A DNA stretch of 64,000 nt from Pyrus communis (GCF_963583255.1 NC_084815.1:1922001-1986000); one strand, 5' to 3'; counted from the first letter of the stretch, positions 1 through 13,690 are shown. A program made the numbers and translations. Notes: generated by a model not told the origin, from the letters alone.

Positions 1-326
1 TATTTTAATATAAAAAAATATTTTTGTGTCCTTTACATTTACTTTTTCCTATTCCCAACTATTTCCCTATTCACAATTTGTGAAAATATCTAATTGCAAC
101 CAACTTGAATTATTAGTGAGGCATGTAGATTGAGATGCCTCATTTTACTATTTCTTTTATTAAACATTTGGGTGTTTTAGACGCCATTGCATTTAAATAA
201 ATGGACCACAATTCTTGAAAAACAGTGATTGATATTTCTATGTTTATGGAAATTAACTGTTTAAGTCATCAATATTTTGGAAGGTCTTGTTTGGTTTTTT
301 ACATACATGTTAATAGTTGTTCATGC

Positions 327-330
<4 letters not shown>

Positions 331-382
<52 letters not shown>
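331..382. repeat. (CT)26 microsatellite
   Basis: An uninterrupted run of 26 CT dinucleotides in AT-rich spacer. The Leu/Ser-repeat open frames crossing it are artefacts of the repeat. It is likely to be length-polymorphic. Confidence 0.97.
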
Positions 383-385
<3 letters not shown>

Positions 386-2529
386 AATTTTATTCTCACA
401 TCTTACCATATAAATCAATGTACAAATGTCAACAAAATTATGAAAATGTACTCATAGTACCTGTAAAACAAATGTACACAATTATTTGTAATACACTATG
501 TATTTTTAGAGGTATGATTTGGTTATTCATTTTTGTATGATTATGTGGAACTCGTTGGAAAACAAATAAGATGGTGGGTAATTTCGTCTTTTGCGGGACC
601 TTCGAGTTCAAGACACTTGGTGATAAATATTATATTATATTTAAATAATACTTATTGTAATGAACGCGTGGTCACAAACGGATGTGAATTCGGAGTTAGA
701 ACGAGTAAGTTACGAATTTTTACAGTTAGAGGGCCGAATGGTAATTTTGGGAGGGAGTATTCTAGAAGCCAAAGGCTTCTCTCTTCTTTATTTTTTCTTT
801 CTCGACAGGCAGATGCAGCAAGGATGCTCCGGTGTTCTTCTCCCCCTTAATTCTTCTTCACTCCAAAAATATTAACTTTCTCATATGGTAACGAAATCAC
901 GCATGGTTGAAGGCTATGTATTCATAGCGAAGCCTTCTTCAAATTGATACCAAACCATACGCTGGAACCAAGTGTGCTCATATATTGAAGCCTAGAAGTT
1001 TCGACGGTTTTTGTGGTTTTTTCGCCGATTCCGGCCAACATCGCCAGAGATGAGTCTCGACCCAAGAAAGAAAAATACTCCTTTCATCATGCACTTCTAG
1101 GATATGTAAGTGGATCTCTCGAATTCCAAGTCTCATTTTTGAACAAGTTTGAGATTTAAGTGTTATACTCGAAATTTCGGGGTTCTTGTTGAGGATTCAT
1201 GGTGATGAAGTTGATGTAAGAGCGTAGTAGCGAAGTGGTAGATTGGTGAACAACTTTGGAGGAGTTTGGAGGTGAGAACCCAAGAAACCCCATCATATTT
1301 TCTTCTTGGTTCTAATAGATGAGTTAATTTATGTTGAGTTCTTGGTGTAAGTTGGATGAATTTGTGTGGATTTTTAAACTTGTAACTAAAGTGGCAAAGA
1401 ATTGGGTTAAGTTGATGAGTAGGCTTGCGGTGAGCCTCACCTTGGATTTTGGGTGATCTTTGGCTAATTTTATTCATGTTGGACTTGATGGAGGAATTAT
1501 AAGAAAGTTGTGGAATCTAGTTATGTATATATAATTCTTTGTTAAGTATTAATCCATTATTTTATTAATTTTCTAATGGATTTTTGTGTCCCGTAGGACC
1601 CACCTACGTGGGTCTTCACCCTTCCCCGTGCTCGTACTCCTTTATGCACTTCATCACTCTTCTGTCTCCCTCCTTCATGCAATCCTCTTTCTCACTAACT
1701 TTCTCTCTCTACTTCTTCAGACCTTTTTTCTGTCATCTCCCTCACCATCTCTGTGCTCATTGTACAGAAAACCGCAACATCCATCTCCACCTTAGTCACC
1801 ACTCCAGCGAACCATCACCCAAACACTACACTATCACCCTCGCTCTCTCACAATCTTTATGTCTCTCCCTCTCGACTTCTTCCTTGACACAGAAAAGCAC
1901 AAAAGCAATCACGGCAGCAGAGCTGCCGATCTCCGGCGAGGCAACCACCAGCCTCACCTTTCTCTCCTCACTGTAGACTCCCCATTACCTTTTGCTTTCT
2001 AAAAACCGAAACTGACACGACAAATTGACAAGCTCCATCACGGCTTGGCTCCCCAACGAGACTTTCTGTCGAATCCAGTATGGATGAGTCTCGAAAACAC
2101 CTTAGTTAGGTTCTTTAAGTTGTTTAGAGACATTTTCGTGCACTGCATGCCTGATTTGGTTAAGGTCAGATGCAGTTTCAACTCAGGGGACAAATTCCCC
2201 AGATTTTCGATGAGGGCTATGATTTTTAGGCTATCACCGGCCACCCAATGGCCCTGAAGAAGGTAAATTTCGAATACTTACCATTGTAGCTTTGTTTTAG
2301 CCTTTGAATTGTTGAAAATGGTTGTGTTTTGGACCAAAACAGACTCTGAAACCCCTAGTGTGGCTGCAGGTCGCACTGTCACTGCGTGTGGTATTGTTGT
2401 GGATGGCACGTGGAACAGAGGCGCCTCCATCGGAAGGATGATTGCTTGAAAGGATGAATATACGTTTTCAAATGTTTGTTTTATGTTGTAGGGTATTTCG
2501 AATTTGTTATTTTTATTTTTTTTAAAATT
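383..2529. other. Spacer without a recognisable gene; probably transposon-derived
   Basis: No open frame here resembles a known protein. The stretch around 660-780 has the look of LTR-retrotransposon terminal sequence. The part from 1580 to 2250 is C-rich and ends against the CACTA-like subterminal repeats that follow, so it may be the interior of that element. Both statements are inference from sequence texture. Confidence 0.4.
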
Positions 2530-2812
2530 TAATTGATAGGGCACAATTACAAAAATTGTGCTAACGTGAATTTGAAATAGCATTTGACACAGGTGTTAGA
2601 ATAGGGCACAAAAAAAACTTTATTTGTGCGCAACTCTTTGAGCACACATGGTTGTATCGTGCCTTCTAATCAAAGGGCACGCTTATAGAGGGCACATATA
2701 TAGTTTAGTTGCTGCATTGTTATGATTGCTCTATGGACACATATGTTGGTGCCCTTTGACCTCATAGGGCACAAATAACTTTTTGTGCACACTGATCATA
2801 TTTTTTGTAGTG
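2530..2812. mobile_element. CACTA-like (En/Spm) terminal region
   Basis: The stretch ends in TTTTTTGTAGTG, whose reverse complement CACTACAAAAAA is the usual CACTA-superfamily terminus. In front of it lie about ten short GGGCACA-type motifs in both orientations (for example near 2539, 2603, 2685 and 2766), like the subterminal repeats that bind the transposase of these elements. I found no matching CACTACAA end upstream, so the other end is outside the window or lost. The family assignment rests on the terminus and the repeats only. Confidence 0.5.
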
Positions 2813-3712
2813 GATCCAAGAGAGAGAGGGAAAGATTTCTACCACTTTCAGTTGAGATATTGCGTAACACCACCCAACAAATGTATAGCATACATTCCTT
2901 ACATTCCTAATGGAGTTGTCCATTTATTCGGGCGAACCATTTAATATTGTGGTTTTCACATTTACAGTACTATTGTACACCCACCATGGGTTAACTGCAC
3001 TGGTCATTTGTTGACCTCCCACATTTGAGCTTTAACAAAACAAGAAAACAACTTGACTAAAAAACAATACGATAAAACAAGTTCAAGTTGGCTATTATCA
3101 TGTTTGCGTCATTGTTGTGTCAACCTATTTAACATAATTAACAAACAATTTGTGTTTCGATTCAATCCACCTAACTTAAAAATAACACGTTTTAGCAGGT
3201 TCACATAACTTTGGTAATTTGTATATAATCAATATAACTTGAATAACAAGAAAGAACCCATGTAAATTAATGATTAAATGACAGCTTTATCCTGTTTATT
3301 TGATGCAGACAATATACTTTTTGGTTAGTTCTTATACTTATGAACATTAACATGTTTAATAATCCAGTTGTGTTTGGGTTTTAAAAAAGAAAACAATTAG
3401 TAATCATGTGTTCCGCTTGACCCTAGTTAGTCGTGTTCGTGTGGACACGTACGAACCCGACACATGAACACAAACAACCACTTTTTGTAGGGTACATGGT
3501 AGTGTAAATTAAAAACAATAAATTTATTTAAACACACAAAAATATTAACACGATCTCTAATATACCTTATCATTATGTACGAGACCTACCTATATTTAAA
3601 TGTGTATTAGTAAGTATGTTAATTTGTGTGACTAACAAGCATTACTAGAAAACTAATCCCACAACAACATAAAAAGCAATATCTTCACAACCAACGCAAG
3701 CAAAGGAAGCTC
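2813..3712. other. AT-rich spacer
   Basis: No coding frame, RNA gene or paired repeat is visible. The sequence is AT-rich with short homopolymer runs. Confidence 0.5.
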
Positions 3713-3715
3713 TAA

Positions 3716-4716
3716 GACCTCGTTTGGCAGCTCGCATTGTACTGATTATTTTTGTCGGATAGGATAAATAGGCATCGGATAGTACTGACTAAATTAGTCG
3801 ATTGTTTGGTGCAATATCGGACTAATGACCGTAGTATTTATACTGTGTTTGGTACTGAATCGGATAAGAAAGGGGAAGAAATTTTTTTTTTGACAAGTTT
3901 CACATCTCAAATACTGATCATACTTCTCATTCAAGTTGTAGAACGCATTAATCTCTATCAAAAACATATGCCCAAATTCTCACAAACTCTTTTTCTTGCT
4001 CGTGAAGATGACGAGTTTCACATCTCAAACACTAATCATACTTCTCATTCAAGTTGCCCTTCTTCCAATGTTGCTCCATTGCAGGGTTTTCTTCCCAATG
4101 GATGCCAATCTCATCACCCAAACATGCAGAGTATGTTCTCTTTCTCCTCGATTCGGTGGGTTGGGATCGAAATTCCAGAAAATGGTTCGAAGGTTTTGGA
4201 TAAGAGAATCGCAAGAATTCAAGAAAAAAAGGAAATGGCCTTTGAGAGCTTCAAGTCTCAGGTATTCAACCCCAACAACAAATCTTAAATTCGAAAATTC
4301 TAATTAAAACACAAAATTACATAATTACAGAGAAAACAATAACTAGATTCAAACAATTGAAAGAAAATTGCAAGAAAATAGAAGGAGGGAGAAGAATACA
4401 AGGAGGGGCGGAACCTGGGAAGAAGAAGAAGAAGAATGAGAAGACAAACTTGGGAGTGGTTCATCTGGAGAGGACCGGTGCGGTTGGAGAGGAAGGAGAG
4501 AGCGAGAGTGCATTTTCAGGAGGAAGGAGATAGCGAGGGTGCGTTCTCAGGAAGCCGACTAAATTGTACCATGGTTTTAGAGGGGATAAGAAAACGGGTG
4601 CTTACCGTATAAAACAAGTGGGTCCGCATTATTTAATCCTGTGACTATCTAATATGAACGAACACCAAACACCGTAGTCCGTATTATTAATCCTATCCGG
4701 TGTACCAAATACGGCC
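3716..4716. mobile_element. Non-autonomous PIF/Harbinger-type element, about 1.0 kb
   Basis: The flanks are TAA at 3713-3715 and TAA at 4717-4719, the 3-bp target duplication of PIF/Harbinger elements. The termini are inverted and similar: GACCTCGTTTGG on the left, and GGCCGTATTTGG as reverse complement of the right end. Both subterminal regions carry GGATAGGAT or GGACTAAT-type words. No transposase frame is present, so the element is non-autonomous. About 50 bp are duplicated inside it (about 3891-3941 and 4012-4062). Confidence 0.7.
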
Positions 4717-4719
4717 TAA

Positions 4720-5480
4720 GTTATTAATTTAATATTTCACTTAAAAAGTTATTAATTTAATTTCTCTTTTTTCTTCTGATTGGAAATGGATGGAATTGAA
4801 ATATGCCTTTTTGCCTATATTGGTGGCTTTGGAGCTGTATTGAATTGTCTCATTGAGTTTGAGATATTCTAATTGAATTTGACATGTACAATGTCGGTTG
4901 TGTTTTGCATTGTTACTAAAGCAGAGGAGAGGAGAATTCTGCCAACCAATCACATATTTTGCGGAATTATCCATAATTTCACATACCAACCAATCACATA
5001 TTTTAAACAACAATGTTTAGTTTCACAAAATTACGAAGGAATTCTTCCTTAAAACACTTCGTAGCTGATTTATTGAACTTCGTGTTTATAATCGAAATAT
5101 TCATTTTACAAATAAATAAAAAATCATCTTTGCCATAAAAGAAAAAAAAATCAATTAAAGCTAAGTTTATTTTGTCTTAATAAATAAATAAACAGTTTGT
5201 AATACTTTTACTAATTCTGACCATTTATTTTAGTGTTACATAACTAAACGGTCACATATTTTATTAATTTAAAAAAAATATTATTTATGTATGAGATGTT
5301 ATATAAAGGTTTTCGATCATAATTACAAAACTCAATTATTATTTTATTTTGGAGCAAATCAGTCGTATCTTTAACTCCTCCATCCCCAGTTCCCAACCAA
5401 TCATTTGCTTTGGAAATCTAGTAACGGCAAGTACATGTCTGTCTTCAGTGTTCACCAAAAAGTGAAATGATTCACAGTCA
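4720..5480. other. Spacer and upstream region of the plastid GST-N/glutaredoxin-like gene
   Basis: AT-rich sequence without a gene. A short direct repeat (CCAACCAATCACATATTTT) occurs near 4944 and 4986. The last 200 bp are the likely promoter of the gene that starts at 5541. Confidence 0.5.
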
Positions 5481-5482
5481 CA

Positions 5483-5492
5483 TATTTATATT
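5483..5492 (+). promoter_or_regulatory. Possible TATA box
   Basis: TATTTATATT lies about 50-60 bp before the ATG at 5541 and is followed by a C-rich leader. The position would give a short 5'UTR. Support is positional only. Confidence 0.35.
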
Positions 5493-5540
5493 TCATAATT
5501 CTCGACTCAAATCTCTCCAAATCCAAACCCCCCCAAAGCC

Positions 5541-8500
5541 ATGGCCAAAGCTCTGAACTTAATTAACCATGCAATTTTCCCGCCTTTTTTATCCCCTACA
5601 ACTACAATACCCAAGAGGAATTTCTGTATTGTTAGAGCTTCAACAGAGTCCTCTGAGACCCCCCAAACTTCAGCTTCTGTTCAAACCAAACCAGAACCTT
5701 CATCGCCGCCGGTAACATTTGCTCCTCCGCCCAATTTCAAGCCGCCGGAGCCAAAGCGGTTCGGTGTCAGGCCTGATAAAGTTTGGGACATCTTCGGGGC
5801 TTCTCTTGCCTTGTTCTTCCGGTTGGGGACTGGCGTTTTCGTTTCTGGGTAATCAAAATTTTCGTTTAATTAAATGTGTTGTGTTTTTGTTCAGTAACTC
5901 AAAGATTGTTGCTTTTTTTGCATTTGGGTTTGTTTACTGTAAATTTGTGCTGTGTAGTGCTAGCAGTATACAGTTTCTGACTTCATTTTCTTTTCCTTTC
6001 CTGTTTTGATTGTACAATGGCAGGTATTCTTTCTCTTTCGTTCCGAAAGATGATATTCCTGCGGACCAGTATGCTCTCGAGTACAATGGTACGTGTTAGT
6101 TTGAGTTGATATGATTTATGGCATGCCCTTTGTGAAATTAAGTGAATATGATTTAAGAAATTAGTTGTTAAATGACTGTTATTAGTGTATTTTGATTCTA
6201 ATCAGATAGGGGAAACTTAAAGTAATTACTTTTAAGTTATGGAGAAGTTATTTCCTATGTTGGCCATCGTGATCTTTCCACTATATGAAACTTGTTTTCG
6301 TCATCAAGCATTTTGTTGTCGTTGTGAATACGAATTTTTGGTTTGTTTTTTGAACACTTATGTTACAGCATCCTGAGTATAAGAGGTTTCAATATTTTTT
6401 CTTTCTGTCCAATTTTCATGTAACAGATTCTAAGGTCAAAGAGACTTCAAAAGTAGGCCCTCGCCCGGTGAAGCCTGTTGAGATATATGAGTTTGAAGGG
6501 TACAATATGTTTCATGCCATAATTTTGTTTAGATATATGATTTTGAAGGGTACTATATGTTTCATACCATAATATTGTTTCAATAATTTAGCTCTTTTCG
6601 TTAGCATTTTCTAGCACCCCCTAAATTTTTATCCATACATCTGTGAAACTGACATGTATTTTTTTTTCTTTCTGCCTGGACATATGATTACCATGGATTA
6701 TGTACAGCTGCCCATTCTGCCGTAAGGTAACTTCATCCCTAATAACTTTTTATTTAGTTCTGAAGAATTTCCATAGATTATATGTATATATGCATATGGA
6801 AGCTTCCTTCCTTTTTCTTTGGGAAATTTAGGGAATGCTTTGCTTGTCAAGATCTTGGTTAAATATGTGTCTCTATGGCAGTTAAGGTCCATAGGAATAC
6901 TGTAACTTAAGTCCATTGCTTCTGTTTGTCAATTGATTATGATGTATTTTGCTGAATATACCTATTGTTCCTTCTTTATTTTGTGGATTGACATTTTATG
7001 CATATATAGGTTAGGGAAATCGTTGCGGTATTGGACCTCGATGTTCTATTTTATCCTTGCCCAAAAGGTGGTCCAAACTTTCGTCGCAAGGTTGTTGAGA
7101 TGGGCGGAAAACAGCAGTTCCCTTACATGGTTAGATATTTTACTGTTTTTTGAAAATAGAGTTAAACGATTCCATCAACAAAAGCACATTTGAAAAACAC
7201 TAAGCTTAATCTAAAGTTTCGCTTGGCTAAGTCTTTTTAAAACTCAATGAAATATAAATAGCTCTCATAGTTTTTGCTGTCGCCATCATTCTTTAGTTTT
7301 GTTTTTATGCCTGTTGTAACATACAGCTTCTTTTCAGCTCGTTATCATATCACAAAGGCTTTGAGTGGCAGCTACAATTCAATGTTTGTGTTTGGTTGCA
7401 GGTGGATCCGAACACTGGAGTTTCAATGTATGAATCCGATGACATAATCAAGTACTTGGTTGGGAAGTATGGTGCGTGTGATCGCATTCATTTTGCTAGT
7501 CACTTTTACCTTCATTTTACAGTTTACGCAGACATGATAGGGAATAGATATTAGATAGTTAGATACATAATACAACTACAATATAACGTTTGGATATGTT
7601 TTTATACATCAATTTTTTGGTAACTATTTGGCATGGAAGCAGTATAACTAGGCTCTACAAATTATGCTCCTATATCGATGTGCATTTTCCCTTTTTTATC
7701 TTTGCTTTTTGCAGAAGCTACACTTTCTTGAATAAGAGCATCTACTTAACTATGTTATCCCCTTGATCTCTTATGCAATCATGCCAACGATTTTAAACCA
7801 AAATTCTTTTTAAAATTTCTTACCACTGGTCCCCCAAATGTTTGTGCAGGTGATGGAACCGTTCCTCTTGCACTGTCACTTGGTTTATTAACGGTTAGCA
7901 TTTGACTCTTCTGTCATCATCAATTTTTTCTTTGTAGAGTATGTTGTTAATCAATTTTTCTGGTGTGGACTTCTTGTTTTTTATTGCAGACTTTGACTGC
8001 AGGCTTTGCTTTGATTGGACGTTCGGGAAAGGTTAGCTTGTTTGAATTCCTTTTACGCCCATAAATCCTTTCACAACTTCTTTCTTTTGCTTTGTTGGGA
8101 GCAGGGTGTGTGTGCCCTCCTGGTATATGCCTAGTTCATTAACTGCACGATGCATCGAACACTAAAGTTTGTCCACATTGAAGGCCCTTGTTAGATTTTC
8201 AAGATTTCGCCGTTATATGTAATTTGTTTACAAACTTCATTGATCAATCTCTTGTTTTATAATTCTTTTCAGGGTTCTAGCTATTCTCCATCAAAACTAC
8301 CACCCAAACCACTTGTAGTCTGGGCATATGAGGTTAGAGAAGCCCCTTGATCTTTTTTTACATATATGCATGTGTTGCTACCATGTTTACATATGAATTT
8401 TGGGTTCTTTTACTGATACATATATACTGATAAATCACACGCACGCCAAGCTTTAGTTTGAACCTTTTGTCTCTTCCAGGGATCGCCTTTCTGCAAAATT

Positions 8501-9042
8501 GCGCGTGAGGTACTTGTAGAGTTAGAACTGCCTCACATATATCGCAGGTAAATACGAGTACCAATAACTATGTTTAGGTCTTGCATTATTATTAATTTTC
8601 GTAATTCATCGAGTAATACACAATTCTGAGTGAACTTTCAAATCAACTCATCATCTTTGGAAGAACTTATTTAGCCTTCCTTTCAGTATCATCTGCTTCC
8701 GTTTTTGTGTACAAAGATGTAAAGTATATTACTGAGACATATTATGAATACTCCTTTCAGCTGTGCTCGTGGCAGTCCAAAACGACAAATACTGTTTGAC
8801 AAAACCGGACGTTTTCAGGTACTTCCAATATTCTACAATGATTTCCTGAAGCTGTGATTTTATTGTAAGAGAATGAAAGATTTCATCTCCGTTTGACATG
8901 CCGTGAATTAGTAACTTGACGGTCTCAATCTTAACATTGTTTTTGACAGGCTCCTTACCTAGAAGATCCAAATACGGGGGTGGAAATGTTCGAAAGTGCA
9001 GAAATTGCAGAATATCTAAGAGCAACGTATGCTCTACAGTAA
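5541..9042 (+). CDS. Chloroplast protein with two glutaredoxin/GST N-terminal-like domains (At5g03880-like)
   Basis: I joined twelve exons: 5541-5848, 6024-6088, 6427-6499, 6708-6726, 7010-7129, 7402-7471, 7850-7893, 7990-8031, 8273-8332, 8480-8547, 8761-8818, 8950-9042. All introns are GT..AG and the 1020 nt stay in frame, giving 339 aa. Residues 1-60 look like a plastid transit peptide (Ser/Thr/Pro-rich, few acids), followed by a hydrophobic stretch near 82-103. Domain 1 (about 143-220) begins with the redox motif GCPFCRK (149-155) encoded by a 19-nt exon, and ends VDPNTGVSMYESDDIIKYL. Domain 2 (about 261-339) repeats the pattern with GSPFCKIAREV and ends EDPNTGVEMFESAEIAEYL, so the protein is an internal duplication. 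The family is annotated as thioredoxin-fold/GST-N proteins of chloroplasts; substrate and partner are unknown. Domain 2 keeps only the second cysteine (SPFC). The gene looks intact. Confidence 0.93.
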
Positions 9043-9273
9043 GTAATGCTTTCCTAAAGAACGCACACTTTTTCATTATATCTTTTTTAATTTTGTGTTG
9101 TATATTTTCTCGCATTTTCTGTTACTACGAAAGAGTATATGTCTTCGACTTATTCCCATATACCAAAATAATCCGACAGATTATTGGATGTGTACAAGTT
9201 TATCGTTTTCTAGTAGAATGAATTGCTTCGGTTTCATGCTCCATCTGTTAGAATGTTTTGTTCAACATGACGC

Positions 9274-9279
9274 AATAAA
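9274..9279 (+). terminator. Polyadenylation signal AATAAA
   Basis: A canonical AATAAA 232 bp after the stop codon at 9042, in AT-rich sequence. It is a plausible 3'UTR end for the plastid GST-N-like gene. No transcript evidence is available here. Confidence 0.45.
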
Positions 9280-9299
9280 GTTACATTTCGATACTTGTA

Positions 9300-11518
9300 G
9301 TATATATGTATGTATGCTTGAGGCTATGATATAGACTTTAGTTCCCTCCTCCTCGGAGAAAAATGTAAAAGAAGGGATCCTCTGACTCGTCTTACAGACC
9401 GAAAAAAGAGATATTCTCCTGATACATTTGCCTATTTGGCTAGTGAAAATTTCATCGAAGATTGATGTTTTTCACCCGTTGATTCGGTATACATTGTTCA
9501 ATCACAGTTAAAGAATGCCCCTCTTTAAGGAAATTTGTGCTTTTTACAACTTTTTTGTGCTGTCAATGAGTCAAACAGAGATTTGCCAGTGTTAGCTGAG
9601 AGTTGCACCCTTACAGTTCGCAGATCCACGGTCGTGGACTAGAAATATTGACCGAACAGAAGATTAATGTTACGAAGACACTGTCGAACCTAGGATAATA
9701 TCTTCGGAACGTTTTCTGGAGTACATAGTACTAAACGTAGACTATGGAGTAGTCCGTTCTCTTGCTGTAACTCTCGAGAAAATGTTCGAAACCAGATCTC
9801 TCGAGCATTGTCACCCTCCTAGAGAAACTGTTTCTGCTATAACTTCTGCCCCTAATCCTTCTAATCGTCTTCTTAATCAAACTCTCGACCTAGCATTAAC
9901 GATCAAACTAGTTTTGGAGGTTATCTGAGAAGAATGTTGTACCAAAAGGAAGCGTCGGGTATGCGGTATATCTTTCACAATGTGGGGACTGAAGCAAATG
10001 GTGCATATCCAAAGTGGAGCCTCAAACTTTTGGTGGAGAATCTGTCCATCTCTGTTTCTGAAGCTGAGAAGAAAAGAGGTTGTCAACAGGTGAGCTCCTA
10101 CTCTGCCACTTTTTGTGGCAACTGGGGATGTTTTTACATGTTTGTTAGTAGGGAATATACTTAATCGAGTGCAATGGTGTTTTAGGATTTATATAGCCGA
10201 CCTCACTTAATTGGATAGAGCTTGCTGTTGTTTGTCAATAGGGATTATACTTACCAGATGCCATTAAGGGAAGTTTGTGTACCTTTTTTTTTTCCTTCTT
10301 TTCAAGTTGATAGTATATACATATATAACAGTCCCCTTCCATTAAGGGATTTTTTGTAGGGCTCACTCTACTTCGTATTTCAACGATTCAACTGTCTATT
10401 TTTCAGGTCTTCGCTTAAAGATCCTCTCTATAAAAAATACCCAAATTTGAAACCGTTTGACCGTTGGATTAAACGGTTGTCATACTAATTTTTTTTTAAA
10501 AACAGTATGCGTTTATATCCTTCACTACAATTGGATGACTTAAAGGTTTTAGATTTTTTTAATTTTTTGCAATGATGGTCTATGAATGATGTACTAAACT
10601 ATAGATGGTATATGTACACTCATAATGCACTTTTGTTGAGAGATACTTCAAATAAAATATCTATGCTGCTCATTTCGTAACTTTTTAACGAACCTAAACA
10701 ATATATATAGGAGGTTTTTAGGGGAAGTGATCTCCATATTTTTTTTATATAAAAAAATTAGGATTAGTTGTGAGATCCATACCACGACGAACTTTAATCT
10801 GAACCGTCTATTTTTCAAGTTGCACCTCATAGATCATCCTTACAAAATATTAGCCAAAATCAGAAATATTTGAGGCATTTAATCAAAGAAATTGACGAAT
10901 ACTTTGTTCTAAGAAAATTTTGAAATTTCATCGTAATAATTAAATAAGCAAATGATTTCGAATTGAATTTGATTTTTACAAGAATGATATATGAATTAAG
11001 ATTTACAAAATAAATTGTTTAAATCATTAAAGTTCAATGTAAAATGTGTCCTGCAACTAATTCCTATTTTTTGAATAAAATAGAATTCCCTTCCGAATCC
11101 AGCATATGATATGCGGTGGATTCTATGATTGGGTCAATTGACCATCCCTTTCGACTTGATTGCAAACAGGACCAGCGATGCAGTACCAATACGACTAACT
11201 GGGAATTCATCAAGCTGACGACGACTTATTTCATTCTTTTACGGAATATACGCCTTAATTTTGTAATGAAATTAAGGAATTACAGATTAGTTAATCATCT
11301 GTATTTATCATTAAATTAACATGGTTCCAAAATATTAAATAATCAAAGAAAAACAGTTGATAATATAAACTCGCACTATATTTTAGAACCCAAAAGGGAG
11401 AAGAAAAAAAAGCTAATTTTATTGTATAAAAATAGCTGCCTTGGATGTTATAAAATTAAATTCTTTTATTATTGGTACTCTAAAAATACGAGTTTAATTT
11501 TGCTTTAAAAAGTTTGAA
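9300..11518. other. Spacer without recognisable genes
   Basis: The stretch 9600-10140 is less AT-rich and has an open frame at 9934-10164 that matches nothing I know; it may be a decayed transposon or gene fragment. The stretches 10370-10520 and 10720-10870 share a phrase (AACCGTCTATTTTTCA-like), suggesting dispersed repeats. Nothing else can be supported. Confidence 0.4.
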
Positions 11519-11856
11519 GGTTCTTTTAGCCAAATTGGTATTTGATATTGTTATTACTCTTTACTTTGATCCTTAAGATTTAAAATTGATAAAAGTGGTC
11601 ATTGAGATTTTTCACCGTCAATCATGTTAGTCATTCTGTAAAAAAAAAATCTCCGTTAAATTAAATAAGTCACCAGTTTAAGGGAAGGGGATGATTTAAA
11701 AAAAAATGTACACTCAATTTAACGGAGATTTCTAACATAATCAAAATGATTGACGGTGAACAATTTCAGGGACCACTCATATCAATTTTAAATCTCAATT
11801 ACTAAAGTAAGGAATTATGTTAATCTCATTTTAAAAATACCAACTAAAGTCTACCG
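11519..11856. mobile_element. Fold-back MITE, Mutator-like family
   Basis: Two arms of about 140 bp are inverted copies of each other. On the left TTTAAAATTGATAAAAGTGG is followed by TTTTTCACCGTCAATCATG; on the right the same words occur in reverse complement (CATTTTGATTAAC-type context, TTGACGGTGAACAATTTC, CCACTCATATCAATTTTAAA). The tips GGTTCTTTTAGCC and GGTAGACTTTAGTTGG resemble those of the larger fold-back element at 16.2 kb. No clean target-site duplication was found, so the ends are approximate. Confidence 0.55.
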
Positions 11857-13690
11857 ATACTTTTGTTCTTAGTCTTCAAATATATGCGAAGTCCGAATTT
11901 TCACTCTCTAATATATTAAATTAAATAAATAAATACCTTATAAAAGTGTGTTGCGTAGCTGAGTTTTTAATTAGTTTTTGGATCAAGTTTTTCCAATACA
12001 CGAATTTTAATATTAATATTTAACAGGAATGTAATGCATTTGGCTCTAGGTTGCCGGGCAAGGTGGACATTTTCAATGAGAGTGATCAACCATCTAGTCA
12101 ATGTTCCAAGGGATTCACATCATGGATTATCTTTCAAAGTCAAGAACGCCTAATTCAACCGTAAAACAAAGACTTGATGATGCACATATCTAGTCTTCTT
12201 TTTTTTTTTTTTTTCAATTTCAAAGTCATCAAAATTATATTACCTTCATGGTCAAACAAAAGGATTAGTGATATGTCTATAAATCTAAAATTTCTGATTA
12301 ACAAGATCCAATATGTCAGAAAAAACTGCATGATCATAACTTGAAAACGATGCGGCGATTTAACTCTTGAATTTTCGTAAATTTCAAACGTGAGTCCTGT
12401 AGTTGTTCAAACACCTGAATTTCAAATGGGTGTGTCTATTCATAAGCCATTTTTACTTCTCACACACCCCTCTCAATTTCGACGGTCGAATAAAATGAAT
12501 TGAAGAAAATCAAAGTACAAAAATTAATAAGGGTTTTTGAGAGGTAAAAATAAGTGTTGAAAAGCACTACCCTTTAAAAAACCGAGCTGGATCTCATAAG
12601 ATAAAGGCTACATATGTCATACAAATGTCACATAAAGAGCTATTGTCGTGCTACGAAAGCAAAGGTTGTTTATGCAACTTTAAGCGTTTATGTCTATATT
12701 AGTGTTTGACAAAATGCTCAGACGATGCAAAAGTTTTCACGAGTTTCTTTTCAATATTTAATTTTATGATGTTTTCCTTTCATTTGAAGATGATGAGATG
12801 ACATCAGGACAATGTTTGATTTTATGGCACTTGTAGGTTCCACTTCCCTATTTTTTTTCCTTCTAAAAGGGGTACCCTTAGATTGATCCTCAATTATATT
12901 ACATTTATTATTTTGAAATGATGGTATACCAAATTCGAAAAAGTAAGTAAAGACAACTCCATTTCTACTGTGGTAGGCCAAAACTCCTTTTCCTCCGTCC
13001 ACTCTTAAACCCCTAAACCCCATGTGGTCAATACATCGCTGCTCATGTTTGCATTTTTCCTAGTGCCCTAATATGTTAAATTACCTATAAAATCAAATTA
13101 ATTGGCCGTAGCGAAAGTGTATGGTTGGTACGAGTTCTTTTTCTCCCACCAAGTGCTTGATTTAATGTTTAGTGTCGACTAAGGATGTCTCGACATGTTA
13201 CGTCGATAATCCTTGACAAATACTCTCGATATTACTCATTAGGTTGTTTCGGCATATGATGATATATGTTGATTTGTGCACATAATGATTTAGCTAACAA
13301 AAACAAGTCCACTAAGTGTTAGTAGAAATGGCATAGTGAATAAACTACAAATTATTTTTGTTTGCTCTACGCCATGCTTCTATTTAGAAAACTTGAACTT
13401 TTAACCGTGCAACCCCTTAAAATTAGAATCTTGAATTCGCCACTATGCGTGTGTACTCTTTCCTTTGCACTCATGTTTATATTATGTTCAGATTAGTTTG
13501 GGAAGAATATTCCATCGACTTTTTGACAACAGAAAATGCCAATATTGTACCCAAATTATGGTTCTCCGAAACATTATTATCCAAAATTACAAGCAAATTT
13601 ACAACAGTTCACTCCAAAAACATATCTATTTACACAACCTCACATACTCTAGTGAAGTGGGAAAAAAAAACACAAAAAACGAATGAAAAC
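11857..13690. other. Spacer without recognisable genes
   Basis: AT-rich, with no coding frame matching a known family on either strand. The strong rise in GC after 13740 marks the 3' side of the minus-strand gene ending at 13916. Confidence 0.5.

Noticed and set aside
1584..1976. Open frames in the C-rich stretch 1584-1976
   Set aside because: Composition-driven Ser/Leu-rich frames without a recognisable domain; probably transposon interior.
9934..10164. Open frame MLYQKEASGMRYIF
   Set aside because: No family recognised, no exon context I could extend; left as unexplained spacer.
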